64,000 bases of DNA from Janthinobacterium sp. UMAB-56 (GCF_900095265.1 NZ_LT607659.1:117907-181906); one strand, 5' to 3'; positions 18,073 through 27,266 are shown, counted from the first letter of the stretch. The notes: generated by a model from the letters alone, not told the origin. Made by a program: numbers and translations.

Positions 18073-20325
18073 TCAGCTACGCCGCGCCTCAAGCACCCCG
18101 CTGACGTCCTTGATCACATTCAGCGCCTTCAACAACTGCGCCGTCGCGCTGATCTCGGCCGTAAACGTCATGCGGGCCTGGCCCTTGGCGCTTTGGGTGT
18201 TGACGCCGATCACGTTGATCTTTTCGCGCGAAAAGATTTCCGAGATGTCGCGCAGCAAGCCCTGGCGGTCACCGGCCAGAATGAAAATATCGACCGGGTA
18301 GACGGTGTCGTGGCCGCCCGTGCTGCCCCACTCCGTGAAAATCACGCGCTCGGGTGCCTTGGCGCGCATTTCCTCGAAATTCTTGCAAGTGGCGCGGTGG
18401 ATGGAGACGCCCTTGCCGCGCGTCACGAAGCCGACGATGCTATCCGGCGGCGCCGGCTTGCAGCATTTGGCCAGCACCGTCATCAGACCTTCCGTGCCCA
18501 CCACCAGCACGCCGGACTTGGCGCCCTGCTCCACGCTGGAAGCGCGGCTTTTACCGACCAGCACGGCATCTTCCGGCACCACCACTTCGCCATTGTCGTG
18601 CAGCGCCTGCTCCACGTGACGCAGGCTGAATTCATCCTTGCCCACCGACAGGAACAGCTCGTCGACTTTCGCAAAGCCCAGCTTTTGCGCCAGCGCCTCG
18701 AGGTTGACCGCTGTCTTGCCTTCGCGCTGCAGCGATTTTTCCACCAGCGCGCGGCCGTGGGCCAGGGTTTCCTGCATGTCGATGGCGTGAAACCAGGCGC
18801 GTATCTTCGAGCGCGTGCGCGTGCTGACGGCGTAACCGGTGCCCAGCCAGTCGCGCGACGGCCCGGCCGTGCCTGGCGCACCCTTGGCCGTGATGATTTC
18901 GCAGGTCTGGCCGTTTTTCAACTGGGTATTCAAAGGCACCATGATGCCGTCGACCTTGGCGCCACGGCAGCGGTGGCCCACATCCGTGTGCAAGTGATAG
19001 GCAAAGTCGACAGGCGTGGCGCCCACGGGCAACTCCAGCACGCGCGCCTGCGGCGTCATGACGAAGATGCGGTCGTCCAGGGTGGCCGATTTTAACTTTT
19101 CCACCCATTCGCGCTGGATTTCTTCCTGGCCCACGACGGCGTCTGCCACTTCCGTCTTCCAGGCCAGCAACTGGCGCAGCCAGGCGATCTTTTCGTCGTA
19201 TTTCTGGCCGGCAAAGTTCGAGCCGCCCTCTTCTTTGTAGCGCCAATGCGCGGCCACGCCGTATTCGGCAAAGCTGTGCATTTCATTGGTGCGGATTTGC
19301 ACTTCCAGCGGACGGCCATCCTCGGCCGTCACCACCGTGTGCAGCGACTGATAACCGTTCGGTTTCGGCCGCGAAATGTAATCGTCGAATTCTTTCGGGA
19401 TGGGGGTCCAGATATTGTGGACCACGCCCAATACCGTGTAGCAAGTCTTGACGTCGGCAACGATGACGCGGAAGGCGCGCACATCGTACAGGGCCGTAAA
19501 GTCCAGCTCCTTGCCGCGCATCTTGTTCCAGATGCTGTAGATGTGTTTCGGGCGGCCAAACACTTCGGCCTGGATGCCGGCCGAAGCCAGTTCCGTTTGC
19601 AGGCGCAGAATCGCCGAGGAAACGAAGCCCTCGCGCATCATGCGCTTTTCTTCCAGCATCTTGGCGATGCGCTTATACGCTTCCGGTTCGATGAAGCGGA
19701 AGGACAAGTCTTCCAGCTCCCACTTCAGCTGCCAGATACCGAGGCGGTTGGCCAGCGGCGCGTACAAATCCAGCGTTTCCTTGCCGTATTCGCGCGTCAT
19801 TTCATTGAATAACTTCAATTCGGCGAAATAGCGCAAGGTCGTCACGCAGGCCGCCAGGCGCACCAGCACGACACGCATGTCGGACGCCATCGCCAGCAAC
19901 ATCTTGCGCAAGGTTTCCACCTGGGCCACGGCTTGCTGTGCCGCATTCTTGCCTCGCCCGCCAGCGCTGCCGTGCTGCGCCTGGGTCAGCGCCCGCAAGC
20001 GTATCAGCTGGCGCACGCCGGTCGCCAGGTCGCACACCTGCTTGCCGAAGCGCGGTTCGATATCGGCCGCCGTATCGGGTTCCAGCAGGGTCAGCTCGAA
20101 CATCAGGCCGGCGATGCGCGTTTCGGCATCGCTGCGCAGGAAAGCCAGAGTGGTAGCCACGCCGAGAGCGAACTCCAGCGCGGAGCGGCCAGCAAAGGTC
20201 TGCTTGTCGCCATACGCTTCGGTGGCATACGCGAGCGCGTCCAGCACGCGCGCGCTGTCCGGCGCACTCAAGCCCTCTACCAGTTGTTCCGATGTGGCGC
20301 TATTCGGGGCCGAGATGGAAACCAT
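18073..20325 (-). CDS. relA: GTP pyrophosphokinase RelA ((p)ppGpp synthetase I)
   Basis: 750 residues. It makes (p)ppGpp from ATP and GTP/GDP on starved ribosomes. Order: degenerate N-terminal HD region (MFELTLLEPDTAADI, without the HD hydrolase pair), synthetase domain (YDVRAFRVIVAD; EFDDYISRPKPNGYQSLHT), TGS domain (VLELPVGATPVDFAYHLHTDVGHRCRGAKVDG), Cys-containing linker (LAKCCKPAPPDSIVGFVTRGKGVSIHRATC) and C-terminal ACT domain. The EFDD sequence is the EXDD type of monofunctional RelA rather than the RXKD of bifunctional SpoT/Rel. ATG at 20325 is chosen; the longer reading crosses the RidA gene. Confidence 0.94.
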   Translation of the reverse strand: MVSISAPNSATSEQLVEGLSAPDSARVLDALAYATEAYGDKQTFAGRSALEFALGVATTLAFLRSDAETRIAGLMFELTLLEPDTAADIEPRFGKQVCDLATGVRQLIRLRALTQAQHGSAGGRGKNAAQQAVAQVETLRKMLLAMASDMRVVLVRLAACVTTLRYFAELKLFNEMTREYGKETLDLYAPLANRLGIWQLKWELEDLSFRFIEPEAYKRIAKMLEEKRMMREGFVSSAILRLQTELASAGIQAEVFGRPKHIYSIWNKMRGKELDFTALYDVRAFRVIVADVKTCYTVLGVVHNIWTPIPKEFDDYISRPKPNGYQSLHTVVTAEDGRPLEVQIRTNEMHSFAEYGVAAHWRYKEEGGSNFAGQKYDEKIAWLRQLLAWKTEVADAVVGQEEIQREWVEKLKSATLDDRIFVMTPQARVLELPVGATPVDFAYHLHTDVGHRCRGAKVDGIMVPLNTQLKNGQTCEIITAKGAPGTAGPSRDWLGTGYAVSTRTRSKIRAWFHAIDMQETLAHGRALVEKSLQREGKTAVNLEALAQKLGFAKVDELFLSVGKDEFSLRHVEQALHDNGEVVVPEDAVLVGKSRASSVEQGAKSGVLVVGTEGLMTVLAKCCKPAPPDSIVGFVTRGKGVSIHRATCKNFEEMRAKAPERVIFTEWGSTGGHDTVYPVDIFILAGDRQGLLRDISEIFSREKINVIGVNTQSAKGQARMTFTAEISATAQLLKALNVIKDVSGVLEARRS

Positions 20326-20365
20326 GTAATGCCTTATAAACTTAACAACTAAATAACTGAATGAC

Positions 20366-20716
20366 TTAACGCTCTGCAGCGATGACGACGATTTCAACCA
20401 GGCAAGCCGGATTGGCCAGCTTCGCTTCCACCGTGGCGCGCGGCGGCGTGTGGCCGGAGGCGACCCAGTCATCCCACACTTCATTCATGCCGGGGAAGTC
20501 TTTCATGTCGGCGATATAGATCTGGCACGACAGGATGCACGTCTTGTCGCTGCCCGCTTCCATCAGCAAACGGTCGACGTGACCGAGCACTTCGCGCGTC
20601 TGGCCGACGATGCCCTGCGTGGTGTCTTCGGCGATCTGGCCAGCCAGGTAGATGGTGTTGTTATGTATCGCTACTTCGGAGAGGCGTTTGCCTACGTGCA
20701 GTCGTGTAATTTCCAT
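20366..20716 (-). CDS. RidA family protein (YjgF/YER057c/UK114)
   Basis: 116 residues. RidA-fold proteins form trimers and, in the RidA subfamily, hydrolyse reactive enamines/imines made by PLP enzymes. Family features seen: YLAGQIAEDTTQGIVGQTREVLGHVDRLLMEAGSD, and RATVEAKLANPACLVEIVVIAA with the substrate-binding arginine. It is upstream of relA on the same strand with a 40-base gap and could be co-transcribed with it. Subfamily is uncertain, so enamine deaminase activity is not asserted. Confidence 0.92.
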   Translation of the reverse strand: MEITRLHVGKRLSEVAIHNNTIYLAGQIAEDTTQGIVGQTREVLGHVDRLLMEAGSDKTCILSCQIYIADMKDFPGMNEVWDDWVASGHTPPRATVEAKLANPACLVEIVVIAAER

Positions 20717-20774
20717 GCTTCTTCTTTCGGTTGTTTCAAAATCTGTACAGCGTTATGGCTACATTGATAGCTGA

Positions 20775-21656
20775 TTACTTGCCCAGCAAAAACTGGCGCG
20801 CGATGGCGATCTGGTCGTCGTGGACAAAAGTGGGTGCGTGGCCCACGCCGGCGATTTCCACCAGCTGCGCTTTCGGGCCGCGGCCCAGCATGCTTTGCGC
20901 CGTCGCGTGCGACAGCAGATCGGACTCCGACCCGCGCACCAGCAAGGTGGGACAGCGCACGGCATCATACGCGGCCCACAACATGGCTTCGTCGTTGGCG
21001 GCCGATTCCGGCGTGGCCGAGCGGAACGGCATGGCCAGCCCCATATCATAGTGGCGGCGCCAATGGCCATCCTTATCCTGGCGCAACACATCGGTGGCCA
21101 GTTTATGCCACTCCGCATCCGTATGTGGGCCGAAGCTGGCGGAGACGTCGCGCACAAACTTGGCGCCCTGCTCGAAGGTGTCGAAACGCAAATCCTGGCC
21201 GATGTAGTCGCCGATGCGCTGCAAGGCGTCCGGCGCCAGGGTCGGGCCGATATCGTTCAGCACCAGCTTGCTGATCGGGCTGTTGGGCAAGGAAGCCAGA
21301 CCCAGGCCGATCAAGCCGCCCATCGAGGTGCCGAACCAGTCCACCGTCTGGCGCTCGCCATCGGCGAGCACGCGCGCCAGCAGAGTCACCATGTCGCTCA
21401 CATATTGCGGTACGCGGTAAAACTGCGGGTTGGCCAGCCAGCCCGAGCGCCCGCGCCCCACCACGTCGGGACAGATGACGCGGTAATCGCTGGCCATGGC
21501 GCGCGCCAGGTTGTCGAAGTCGTCCGCCACGCGCGTCACGCCATGGGCGCAGACGAGCACGTTCGGATTGTCGAGCGCCCCCCACTCCTTGTACGACATG
21601 GTATGCAAGCCTGCGGGAGAGATGCACTGGACGGATTTGATGCTCGCTTCGATCAT
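20775..21656 (-). CDS. Alpha/beta hydrolase
   Basis: 293 residues. A classical alpha/beta-hydrolase core: VLVCAHGVTRVADDFDNLARAMASDYRVICPDVVGRGRSGW, nucleophile elbow FGTSMGG with Ser near residue 112, ESDLL acid region and VGHAPTF with the catalytic histidine. The substrate is unknown; esterase, lactonase or C-C hydrolase are all possible. It lies upstream of the RidA gene on the same strand with a 58-base gap. Confidence 0.88.
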   Translation of the reverse strand: MIEASIKSVQCISPAGLHTMSYKEWGALDNPNVLVCAHGVTRVADDFDNLARAMASDYRVICPDVVGRGRSGWLANPQFYRVPQYVSDMVTLLARVLADGERQTVDWFGTSMGGLIGLGLASLPNSPISKLVLNDIGPTLAPDALQRIGDYIGQDLRFDTFEQGAKFVRDVSASFGPHTDAEWHKLATDVLRQDKDGHWRRHYDMGLAMPFRSATPESAANDEAMLWAAYDAVRCPTLLVRGSESDLLSHATAQSMLGRGPKAQLVEIAGVGHAPTFVHDDQIAIARQFLLGK

Positions 21657-21677
21657 GCCAATTCCTTATTTCCTTAT

Positions 21678-21749
21678 GACACCGGAGAAAACCTGCTGCG
21701 CGTCGCAGGCCACAATCCCCTTGCGCTCGCTACGGTTTTGTCCGGCGTC
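21678..21749 (-). repeat. Dispersed palindromic element, copy 3 (complete)
   Basis: Outer arms GACACCGGAGAAAACC (21678-21693) and GGTTTTGTCCGGCGTC (21734-21749) are complementary at 14 of 16 positions. Read on the minus strand the core runs AAAACCGTAGCGAGCG, GATTGTGGCC, then CGACGCGCAGCAGGTTTT, matching copies 1 and 2. Confidence 0.6.
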
Positions 21750-21762
21750 GTTATTTGGTAGT

Positions 21763-21790
21763 AAAAAAGAAGAAACCGGCGATTTGCCGG
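21763..21790 (-). terminator. Minus-strand intrinsic terminator or attenuator
   Basis: On the minus strand CCGGC-AAATC-GCCGG is followed by TTTCTTCTTTTTT. It lies upstream of the alpha/beta-hydrolase start, so it could attenuate that gene's leader or end a small RNA. Confidence 0.5.
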
Positions 21791-21990
21791 CTGCCTCGTG
21801 CGCGACACTATGGCAGTGTAGCGCAGCGCGGGCAATGCTCCAAGCGCGCGCCTGAAATGCTGCGCCGCAGCACACCATGCCTGGCGCAATACCCGATATA
21901 GCGAAACGGCATATCTGCGGTTATCCACAATTGAGCCAGCTCAGCAATGGGCGGATGATCGCAGCATCAACCCGCAAGAGGAGACCACTC

Positions 21991-23292
21991 ATGAAAAAAC
22001 CATTCTATAAAATCCTGTACGTGCAGGTGCTGTTCGCCATCGTGGCTGGCGTGCTGCTGGGGGTGTTTTACCCTTCCAACGCCGTCGACATGAAACCGCT
22101 GGGCGACGGCTTTATCAAATTGATCAAGATGATCATCGCCCCGGTGATCTTCTGTACCGTGGTCTCCGGCATTGCCGGCATGCAAGACGTGAAGAAGATC
22201 GGCCGCGTGGGCGGCAAGGCGCTGCTGTACTTTGAAGTGGTCTCCACCTTCGCACTGGGCATCGGCTTGCTGGTTGCCAATATCCTGAAACCGGGTGCCG
22301 GCTTCAACGCCGATCCCGCCCACCTCGACGCCAAATCGATCGCGCAATACACGCACGCCGAAGGCCTGTCGACGGTGGACTTCCTGATGAACATCATCCC
22401 GAAGACCTTCGTCGATGCCTTCGCCAAGGGCGACATCTTGCAAGTGCTGCTGATCGCCATCCTGTTCGGCTTTTCGCTCTCGCTGCTGGGCGAACGCGGC
22501 CGTCCGGTCACCAAGCTGATCGACGAACTGTCGCATGCCATCTTCGGCATGGTCAACATCATCATGAAAGCCGCGCCCGTCGGCGCCTTCGGCGCGATGG
22601 CCTTTACCATCGGTAAATACGGACTGGCGTCGCTGATTCCCCTGGCTAAGCTGATGGGTTCCTTCTACCTGACCTGCTTCCTGTTCGTCTTCGTCGTGCT
22701 GGGCCTGATCGCCAAGTACACCGGCTTCTCGATCGGCCGCTTCTTGCTGTACATCAAGGAAGAACTGCTGATCGTGCTGGGCACCAGCTCGTCGGAATCG
22801 GCCCTGCCGGCCCTGATGAAAAAACTCGAGCGCCTGGGCTGCTCGAAACCGGTAGTCGGCCTGGTCGTGCCTACCGGCTACTCGTTCAACCTGGACGGCA
22901 CCAACATCTACATGACCATGGCCGCCCTGTTCGTGGCGCAAGCGACCAACACGGACCTGACCATCTGGCAGGAACTGACCATCCTGGGCGTGGCGATGCT
23001 GACCTCGAAAGGTGCCTCCGGCATCACGGGGGCCGGCTTCATCACCCTGGCCGCCACGCTGGCCGTGGTACCGACGATTCCCGTGGCCGGCATGGCGCTG
23101 ATCCTGGGCATCGACCGCTTCATGAGCGAATGCCGCGCGCTGACCAACTTCGTCGGCAATGGCGTGGCCACCATCGTCGTGTCGAAATGGGAAAAAGAGC
23201 TGGACATGGACAAGCTGCACAGCGAGCTGGCCCATCCCACCCACCCGACCGACGACGCTTATGTCGCGCCGAGCGTGAATATCGTCAAGTAA
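21991..23292 (+). CDS. dctA: C4-dicarboxylate transport protein DctA
   Basis: 433-residue member of the DAACS (glutamate/dicarboxylate:cation symporter) family. It takes up succinate, fumarate and malate with protons or sodium. The hairpin-tip serine cluster [22 protein letters not shown] and the helix-7 motif [21 protein letters not shown] are both present, along with eight hydrophobic helices. ATG at 21991 is preceded by AAGAGGAGA. It stands alone with its own strong terminator; no DctBD genes are in the window. Confidence 0.95.
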   Translation: MKKPFYKILYVQVLFAIVAGVLLGVFYPSNAVDMKPLGDGFIKLIKMIIAPVIFCTVVSGIAGMQDVKKIGRVGGKALLYFEVVSTFALGIGLLVANILKPGAGFNADPAHLDAKSIAQYTHAEGLSTVDFLMNIIPKTFVDAFAKGDILQVLLIAILFGFSLSLLGERGRPVTKLIDELSHAIFGMVNIIMKAAPVGAFGAMAFTIGKYGLASLIPLAKLMGSFYLTCFLFVFVVLGLIAKYTGFSIGRFLLYIKEELLIVLGTSSSESALPALMKKLERLGCSKPVVGLVVPTGYSFNLDGTNIYMTMAALFVAQATNTDLTIWQELTILGVAMLTSKGASGITGAGFITLAATLAVVPTIPVAGMALILGIDRFMSECRALTNFVGNGVATIVVSKWEKELDMDKLHSELAHPTHPTDDAYVAPSVNIVK

Positions 23293-23311
23293 GCGGCAAC
23301 AGCCAGATAGA

Positions 23312-23343
23312 AGCCCCGCGGAGCGATCCGCGGGGCTTTTTTC
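23312..23343 (+). terminator. Rho-independent terminator after dctA
   Basis: AGCCCCGCGGA pairs perfectly with TCCGCGGGGCT around a GCGA loop, then six T. Confidence 0.93.
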
Positions 23344-23528
23344 ATGTGCGCGCACTTTAGCCCATCATCAACAAACAGTAAATCATGCATCAATATTTAC
23401 CATAATGATCAATGAATAAAAAACCATTACAGTAGTCTCTATGACTCGCCGCCTGGCTCCCGCATAATCACATTGCGTTAATGCAAGCCTGACACCGAGC
23501 TATCCACCCTTTTTGAATGGAGTACCTC

Positions 23529-23939
23529 ATGTTCCTCTCGCCCGCCCTCCTCGCCACCTGGACCCCACGCCTGCTAGGCCTGCTGCGCATCATCGTCGGC
23601 TTCCTCTACCTGCAGCACGGCACCGCAAAACTGTTCGGCGCGCCACACGTGGCCATGTTCGATGGCTTGCAACTATTTTCACTGATGGGCGCGGCCGGCG
23701 TGCTCGAACTGGTGGGTGGCACTCTGCTGCTAGTCGGCCTGTTCACGCGCCCCGTCGCCTTCATCCTGTCGGGCCAGATGGCGGCCGCCTACTTCATGGC
23801 GCATGCACCAGCGGCCTTCCTGCCCATCCTGAACGGCGGCGAACTGGCCGTGCTGTACTGCTTCACCTTCCTGTACTTCGCCGCGGCGGGTGCCGGTGCC
23901 TACAGCCTCGACGGACTGCGCGGCAAGGCGGGCGCATAA
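23529..23939 (+). CDS. DoxX family membrane protein
   Basis: 136 residues with four hydrophobic segments. The DoxX pattern is RIIVGFLYLQHGTAKLFGAP, then GVLELVGGTLLLVGLFTRPVAFILSGQMAAAYFMAHAP. DoxX proteins are small inner-membrane proteins of mostly unknown function. ATG at 23529 is preferred over ATG 23517 because GGAG lies 7 bases upstream of the former. It stands alone and converges on the scoAB operon. Confidence 0.88.
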   Translation: MFLSPALLATWTPRLLGLLRIIVGFLYLQHGTAKLFGAPHVAMFDGLQLFSLMGAAGVLELVGGTLLLVGLFTRPVAFILSGQMAAAYFMAHAPAAFLPILNGGELAVLYCFTFLYFAAAGAGAYSLDGLRGKAGA

Positions 23940-23964
23940 AAAAAGGCGGAAATCGCTGTCCGCC
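23938..23964 (-). terminator. Terminator of the scoAB operon
   Basis: On the minus strand GGCGGA-CAGCGATT-TCCGCC is followed by seven T (plus-strand A-run 23938-23944). It lies directly after the doxX stop, so it may work in both directions. Confidence 0.75.
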
Positions 23965-24011
23965 CTTCTTCGTCACGACGCGCCGCTGCTATTGCGCGGC
24001 GTATATTGTAC

Positions 24012-24662
24012 TTAGACGGCGGAAACGTCCAGCTCGGCGCCCGTGGCAGCCTGCACCTGTTCCTTGGTCACGCCAGGCGCCAGTTCCACCAGCTTCAAGC
24101 CGTTTTCCGTCACGTCGATGACACCCAGGTCGCTGATGATGACGTCGACCACGCCCACGCCCGTCAGCGGCAAGTCGCACTGCTTGAGCAACTTGTGCGA
24201 CGTCGTGCCATCCTTGGCCGTGGCCACGTGTTCCATCAGCACGACCACGCGCTTGACGCCGGCGACGAGGTCCATGGCGCCGCCCATGCCCTTGACCATC
24301 TTGCCTGGAATCATCCAGTTTGCCAGGTCGCCTTTTTCCGACACTTGCATGGCACCCAGGATGGCCAGGTTGATCTTGCCGCCGCGAATCATGCCGAAGG
24401 AGTCGGCCGAGCTGAAGTAGGCGGCGCCGGGCAAGGCCGTTACCGTCTGCTTGCCCGCATTGATCAGGTCCGCATCGACTTGCGCATCGGTGGGGAACGG
24501 GCCGATGCCCAGCAAGCCGTTTTCCGACTGCAGGAACACTTCCATATTTTCCGGCACATAGTTCGCCACCAGGGTCGGCAAGCCGATGCCCAGGTTCACA
24601 TAAAAGCCATCCTGCAATTCCTTTGCCGCGCGCGCGGCCATTTCGTCACGTGTCCAAGCCAT
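24012..24662 (-). CDS. scoB: 3-oxoacid CoA-transferase subunit B
   Basis: 216 residues. The beta subunit of succinyl-CoA:3-ketoacid CoA-transferase moves CoA from succinyl-CoA to acetoacetate. The active-site glutamate lies in the [10 protein letters not shown] motif; [12 protein letters not shown] and [20 protein letters not shown] are typical. ATG at 24662 is preferred over ATG 24668 because GGGAG then sits 6 bases upstream. It follows scoA after 21 bases in the same operon and is ended by a hairpin terminator. Confidence 0.93.
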   Translation of the reverse strand: MAWTRDEMAARAAKELQDGFYVNLGIGLPTLVANYVPENMEVFLQSENGLLGIGPFPTDAQVDADLINAGKQTVTALPGAAYFSSADSFGMIRGGKINLAILGAMQVSEKGDLANWMIPGKMVKGMGGAMDLVAGVKRVVVLMEHVATAKDGTTSHKLLKQCDLPLTGVGVVDVIISDLGVIDVTENGLKLVELAPGVTKEQVQAATGAELDVSAV

Positions 24663-24683
24663 AATCATCTCCCAATCTTGTAT

Positions 24684-25382
24684 TTAGTCGGCGCGCACGG
24701 TGCGCTGCTCGATGCGTTTTTCCGGGTTCGCATTGACCACGATGCGGTGCACGAAGATGCTGGGCGTATGCACCTGGTCCGGGTCGATCTCGCCCACTTC
24801 GACCAGTTTTTCCACTTCGACGATGGTAATCTTGCCGGCCATGGCCACGTTCGGGTTGAAATTGCGCGCCGTCTTGCGGTAAACCAAATTACCGGCACGG
24901 TCGGCCATGTAGGCTTTCACCAGCGACACATCGGCCACCAGGCTGCGTTCCATCACGTATTGTTCGCCGTCGAATTCGCGGATTTCCTTGCCATCGGCGA
25001 CGATGGTGCCCACGCCGGTCTTGGTGAAGAAGGCGGGAATGCCGGCGCCGCCGGCACGCAATTTCTCGGCCAGGGTGCCTTGCGGCGTGAATTCCAGCTC
25101 CAGTTCGCCGGCCAGGTACTGGCGCGCGAATTCCTTGTTTTCGCCCACATAGGAGGCGATCATTTTCTTGATCTGGCGCGTGGTGAGCAGCTGGCCCAGG
25201 CCGAAGCCGTCCACGCCGGCGTTGTTGGAAATGGCCGTCAGGCCCGTCACGCCCGAATCGCGCAAGGCAGCGATCAGCGCTTCGGGAATGCCGCACAGGC
25301 CGAAGCCGCCGACGGCGATGGTCTGGCCATCTTGGACGATACCGGCCAGCGCCGAGGCGGCGTCAGGATAAACTTTATTCAT
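24684..25382 (-). CDS. scoA: 3-oxoacid CoA-transferase subunit A
   Basis: 232 residues. The alpha subunit carries the CoA-binding glycine-rich loop GGFGLCGIPEALI near residue 30 and SNNAGVDGFGLGQLL. Together with scoB it activates acetoacetate to acetoacetyl-CoA, linking ketone bodies or PHB breakdown to the TCA cycle. RBS AGGGA lies 6 bases before the ATG. A LuxR-type regulator is divergent, 147 bases away, and may control the operon. Confidence 0.93.
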   Translation of the reverse strand: MNKVYPDAASALAGIVQDGQTIAVGGFGLCGIPEALIAALRDSGVTGLTAISNNAGVDGFGLGQLLTTRQIKKMIASYVGENKEFARQYLAGELELEFTPQGTLAEKLRAGGAGIPAFFTKTGVGTIVADGKEIREFDGEQYVMERSLVADVSLVKAYMADRAGNLVYRKTARNFNPNVAMAGKITIVEVEKLVEVGEIDPDQVHTPSIFVHRIVVNANPEKRIEQRTVRAD

Positions 25383-25516
25383 GAGTGTCCCTCTATCTTT
25401 TGTTAAGCTTAGTTCTTGAGTCCATGACTCAGGTAGCGACTCAGCATAAAATACGCGAGCGGAAAGTACAATACCGTAGAACTACCGGCGCCGTGCCGGC
25501 CATCCCACTGTGAGAG

Positions 25517-25528
25517 TGATACGTATCA
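25517..25528. promoter_or_regulatory. Perfect 12-base palindrome abutting a start codon
   Basis: TGATACGTATCA ends one base before the ATG of the PAS-LuxR gene, where the RBS should be. Either a protein bound here or RNA folding could block translation or transcription. An autoregulatory site is possible (inference). Confidence 0.4.
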
Positions 25529-25529
25529 G

Positions 25530-26096
25530 ATGAACGCCGCGTCAGCCATCGATTATGAAAGCATCTTCCTGCACGCGCCCGTGGGCATGTGCATGTCGGA
25601 AAACCGCATCATGCGCAGCTGCAACGAAGCGCTGGCGGCCATGTTCGGCTATACGCGCGCCCAGCTCGACGACCAGTCCTTCGAAGTACTCTACCCCACG
25701 CACGACGAATTCCTGCGCACGGGTGAACGCATCATTCCCATCATGAACGCCAAGGGCCGCTATTCGGACGAGCGCATCATGCGCCGCAGTAATGGTGAAT
25801 TGTTCTGGTGCCACGTCACGGGCCACGCCATGCTGTCGAACCAACCGCTGGGAGCGGGCATCTGGACGTTCGAGGATGTCAGCGAGAAGCGTCCCGTGAC
25901 GGCCGAGTTGACCCCGCGCGAGCGCGAAATCGCCGCCCTGCTGGTGGAAGGCAAGACCAGCAAAGTCATCGCCCGCCAGATCGACCTCAGCCCCCGCACG
26001 GTGGAAATGCACCGCGCCAAGCTGATGCGCAAATTCGCCGCCGCCACGTCATCCGAGCTGGTGCACAAGCTGGTGGGACTGCAGCTGCAGCGCTAG
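25530..26096 (+). CDS. PAS domain-containing LuxR-type transcriptional regulator
   Basis: 188 residues. Residues 8-120 form a PAS sensor (FLHAPVGMCMSENRIMRSCNEALAAMFGYTRAQLDDQSFEVLYP ... RYSDERIMRRSNGELFWCHVTGHAM). Residues 125-188 form a LuxR helix-turn-helix (LTPREREIAALLVEGKTSKVIARQIDLSPRTVEMHRAKLMRKF). There is no receiver domain, so the PAS ligand (often haem, flavin or a small aromatic) probably controls DNA binding directly. It is divergent from scoAB. A palindrome overlaps its RBS region. Confidence 0.9.
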   Translation: MNAASAIDYESIFLHAPVGMCMSENRIMRSCNEALAAMFGYTRAQLDDQSFEVLYPTHDEFLRTGERIIPIMNAKGRYSDERIMRRSNGELFWCHVTGHAMLSNQPLGAGIWTFEDVSEKRPVTAELTPREREIAALLVEGKTSKVIARQIDLSPRTVEMHRAKLMRKFAAATSSELVHKLVGLQLQR

Positions 26097-26119
26097 GGCT
26101 GCAGCCAAGGTGACTATCG

Positions 26120-26243
26120 TTTAACGCCAAGTAAAACCGTCGTGAGCGGCAGCGATTTGTGGCCGAGAAGCGCAACCGTGCTCTAGTACGGTGAGCATCG
26201 CAGGCCGCAAAGCGCGACGCGCAGCAGGTTTTATGGCGTTAAA
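26120..26243 (+). repeat. Dispersed palindromic element, copy 2 (expanded)
   Basis: TTTAACGCCA (26120-26129) is the exact reverse complement of TGGCGTTAAA (26234-26243), and the arms continue as TAAAACC and GGTTTTA. The core shares AAAACCGT, TGTGGCC and CGACGCGCAGCAGGTTTT with copy 3, plus an internal insertion containing a hairpin (ACCGTGCT with AGTACGGT). The right arm overlaps the SDR stop codon, so it may also serve as a bidirectional 3' end. Confidence 0.6.
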
Positions 26244-27015
26244 AGGTGCTCATGCCGCCATCGGCGGAGATAATGGCGCCGTTGATGAAATGCGAATCCT
26301 CGCCCGCCAGCAACAGCAGCAGGCCGTCGAGGTCTTCCGGCTTGCCAGGGCGTTTGTTTGGCAACATTTCGATCAGCTTCTTGCCCTGCTCGGTGGCAAA
26401 GTAATCTTCGTTGATTTCCGTGGAAATGTAGCCGGGGCAGATGGCGTTGGTGTTGATGCCGTACTTGCCCCACTCCACGGCCATGGCGCGCGTCATGTGC
26501 ACCATGCCCGCCTTGCTCATGCAATACACGCCGATCTGCGGCAACACCTGCAAGCCCGCCATCGAGGCGATATTGATGATGCGGTGCTGTTTCTTCGGGT
26601 CGCCCTTGGCGCGCGCGATCATGCGCTTGGCCGTCTGCTGGGCCACGAAGAAGGAGCCGCGCAGGTTGGTGTCCATCACGAACGAATAATCTTCGGGCGT
26701 GACGTCGACCAGGCGTTGCGTCGTTGACACACCTGAATTGTTGACGAGGATATCGATGGGGCCCGCTTCCGTTTCCGCATGCGCGATGGCCGACTTGATG
26801 CTGGCGAAGTCGGTCACGTCGAGCGACACCACGTGCGCGGCGCCGCCATCGGCTTCGATCTCGGCACGCAATTCCTTCAGGCGTTCGGTGCGGCGCGACG
26901 CCAGCACGACCTGCGCGCCGGCCTGGGCCAGCACTTTCGCAAAGCGCGCGCCGAGGCCGCTCGATGCGCCGGTAATCAGGGCAATCTTGCCCTCGAAATT
27001 GACTTCTATGCCCAC
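26239..27015 (-). CDS. Short-chain dehydrogenase/reductase (SDR)
   Basis: 258 residues of the classical SDR family. NAD(P)-binding TGASSGLGARFAKVLA, the NNSG motif in ILVNNSGVS, catalytic Ser in IINIASMAGLQV and YCMSK with the Tyr/Lys pair are all in order. The C terminus INGAIISADGGMSTF is usual. Basic residues after the second strand (ASRRTERL) suggest NADP(H). Candidate roles include 3-oxoacyl or acetoacetyl-CoA reduction given scoAB nearby, but the substrate is not determined. Confidence 0.9.
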   Translation of the reverse strand: MGIEVNFEGKIALITGASSGLGARFAKVLAQAGAQVVLASRRTERLKELRAEIEADGGAAHVVSLDVTDFASIKSAIAHAETEAGPIDILVNNSGVSTTQRLVDVTPEDYSFVMDTNLRGSFFVAQQTAKRMIARAKGDPKKQHRIINIASMAGLQVLPQIGVYCMSKAGMVHMTRAMAVEWGKYGINTNAICPGYISTEINEDYFATEQGKKLIEMLPNKRPGKPEDLDGLLLLLAGEDSHFINGAIISADGGMSTF

Positions 27016-27266
27016 GAGCTACTCCTGTTTTGTTTTAGATAACACTTTACGCCGCGCCACTGGCACAGGGGCAAAATACCCTGCGCCACAGTTGAGCAAA
27101 GGTAAACGCCATCATTACACAAAATGGCCGGATTTAGATTGCGGCGAGGGGCAATGTCACGCAAAATGGCGCCAAAGTTGCAATCCTCGCCAAAAACAAG
27201 CACACTCGTGCTTAAATTTATTCGAAGATTCCTCACCCACCCATTTAGTGACTAACAATCGAGACC

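Larger units (their letters stand above)
21657..21990. other. Intergenic region between alpha/beta hydrolase and dctA
   Basis: 334 bases without a convincing protein gene. It holds repeat copy 3 (21678-21749), a minus-strand hairpin followed by a T-rich run (21763-21790) and a minus-strand promoter-like TTGGAG-N17-TACACT about 20-50 bases further upstream, and the dctA leader with its RBS AAGAGGAGA. Confidence 0.5.

Noticed and set aside
20326-20484. 53-residue N-terminal extension of RelA
   Set aside because: It would run antisense-free but through the RidA stop region and gives non-RelA sequence; ATG 20325 yields the normal RelA length.
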